A DNA stretch of 64,000 bases from Sipunculus nudus (taxonomy: Eukaryota > Annelida > Sipuncula > Golfingiida > Sipunculidae), in assembly GCA_026874595.1 (NCBI GenBank), contig CM049307.1, forward strand, positions 81,256,643 through 81,320,642, given 5' to 3'. The notes beneath the pieces were generated by a model. The model saw only the letters and a program-made list of their open reading frames with translations. It searched no databases and had not been told where the DNA came from. Shown here in pieces: positions 63,306-64,000 of this stretch. The first letter of the stretch is position 1. The number at the start of each line of letters is the position of its first letter. The position numbers were made by a program, and so were the translations under genes.

Positions 63306-64000
63306 TTTAGTGAACCTGTGAGCTAATTTGATGGTGTGGAGGCATCCATAGTCCATCATCTGTATGTTTACCCATACTATTTGAAAACAGCTGGAGCTAG
63401 CATCATGAAATTTAATGCAAAAAATTAGCCATCTGAAAAACTCTGCATTTTCATAGATTTTATAGAGAAAAAGCTGAAAAACCTTCAAAAATCTTCTCCT
63501 CTGAAACGGTCAAGCCAAATTGTCAATATTTTACAGACATAATCTTTTATATCATCTCTCTAAAATTTCTTCGAATGGTTCAAGTTCAGTCAATTTAGGC
63601 GGAGTTACAGGAAGTTGAACTTAGTCATCTGTCCAAAAAAGCATACTAAAATGACAGTCACAGAAATGGCTGGAGCTATCATCACCTAATTTTATGCCAG
63701 TGTTGGTCACATGAGTCATATATGAAATTCAGGTATTGGTGGTGCCACCTGCATTGACCTTTTTTTGTACAGGGGTCATTGATCATCTGTACATTAACCC
63801 ATAATTTCTCAGGAAAAGCAGGAGCTACCATCCCCAGATTTTATACAATAATCTGTCACATATCAAATGTGAGATTCAGCTTATTTTTTTACTATCTGCA
63901 TATACTTAGATTTTATTGGGAAAAAGCTGAAAAACCTATAAAAGTCTTCTTCTTGTAAACGGTCCAGCCAAATTGTTCAATATTTTACAGAAATGATCCC
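63306..64000 (+). repeat. Family C dispersed repeat, copy 2, continuing past the window
   Basis: Starts TTTAGTGAACCTGTGAGCTAATTTGATGGTG and follows copy 1 block by block (CAGGTATTGGTGGTGCCACCTGCATTGACC near 63,731). It runs to the window end. Confidence 0.65.

Overview
The window is nuclear DNA from an animal. It is AT-rich, dominated by long introns and transposon relics, and carries rhodopsin-family receptor exons with GT-AG introns. The dispersed repeats are of a kind familiar from bivalves and other lophotrochozoans: elements ending in a TAGCTCAGCTGACT hairpin next to GTCCGTCCGTC-type sequence, TCGCGAAA foldbacks and tRNA-derived SINEs. A mollusc or related spiralian is my best guess, but this is inference; no species marker is visible.

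Genes. (1) 11,827-12,314, minus: first coding exon of a peptide-type GPCR, TM1-TM3, cut by an intron inside the DRY codon set; its TM4-TM7 exon is not in the window. (2) 21,096-24,625, minus: a complete two-exon GPCR of 391 residues with its intron at the same place and phase; the two look like old tandem duplicates. (3) 38,599-45,247, minus: a complete four-exon gene for a 124-residue three-TM protein. (4) 45,457-55,950, plus: five exons of a TMEM243-like gene whose last exon was not found. Genes 3 and 4 face away from each other with 209 bp between their start codons, share the layout of exons 1 and 2, and are probably diverged paralogues driven by one bidirectional promoter (two opposed CCAAT boxes and an E-box).

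Repeats. Family A (about 337-bp tandem units, hairpin end) fills 242-1,801, 39,622-40,842 and 49,976-53,640. Family B lies at 32,800-33,709, 47,905-48,700, 52,205-52,562 and 61,108-61,395; family C at 61,928-62,820 and 63,306-64,000; family D at 30,048-30,840 and 34,622-35,570; family E at 11,285-11,785 and 27,505-27,905. Families A, B and C all carry the palindrome GGTGGCGCCACC or near versions. DNA-transposon derivatives with readable ends include an 899-bp hAT-like element with an exact 8-bp target duplication (50,082-50,980), a 688-bp foldback with TAA duplication (20,241-20,928), TTAA-flanked piggyBac-like elements, a Tigger-like MITE and several palindromic MITEs. Two tRNA-derived SINE families and one possible solo LTR are present.

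The rest (about 2.1-5.9 kb, 12.7-14.2 kb, 16.2-20.2 kb, 24.6-29 kb, 36.1-38.6 kb) shows no gene I can support. Exon predictions rest on reading frame, splice consensus and family recognition only; no transcript data or searches were available.
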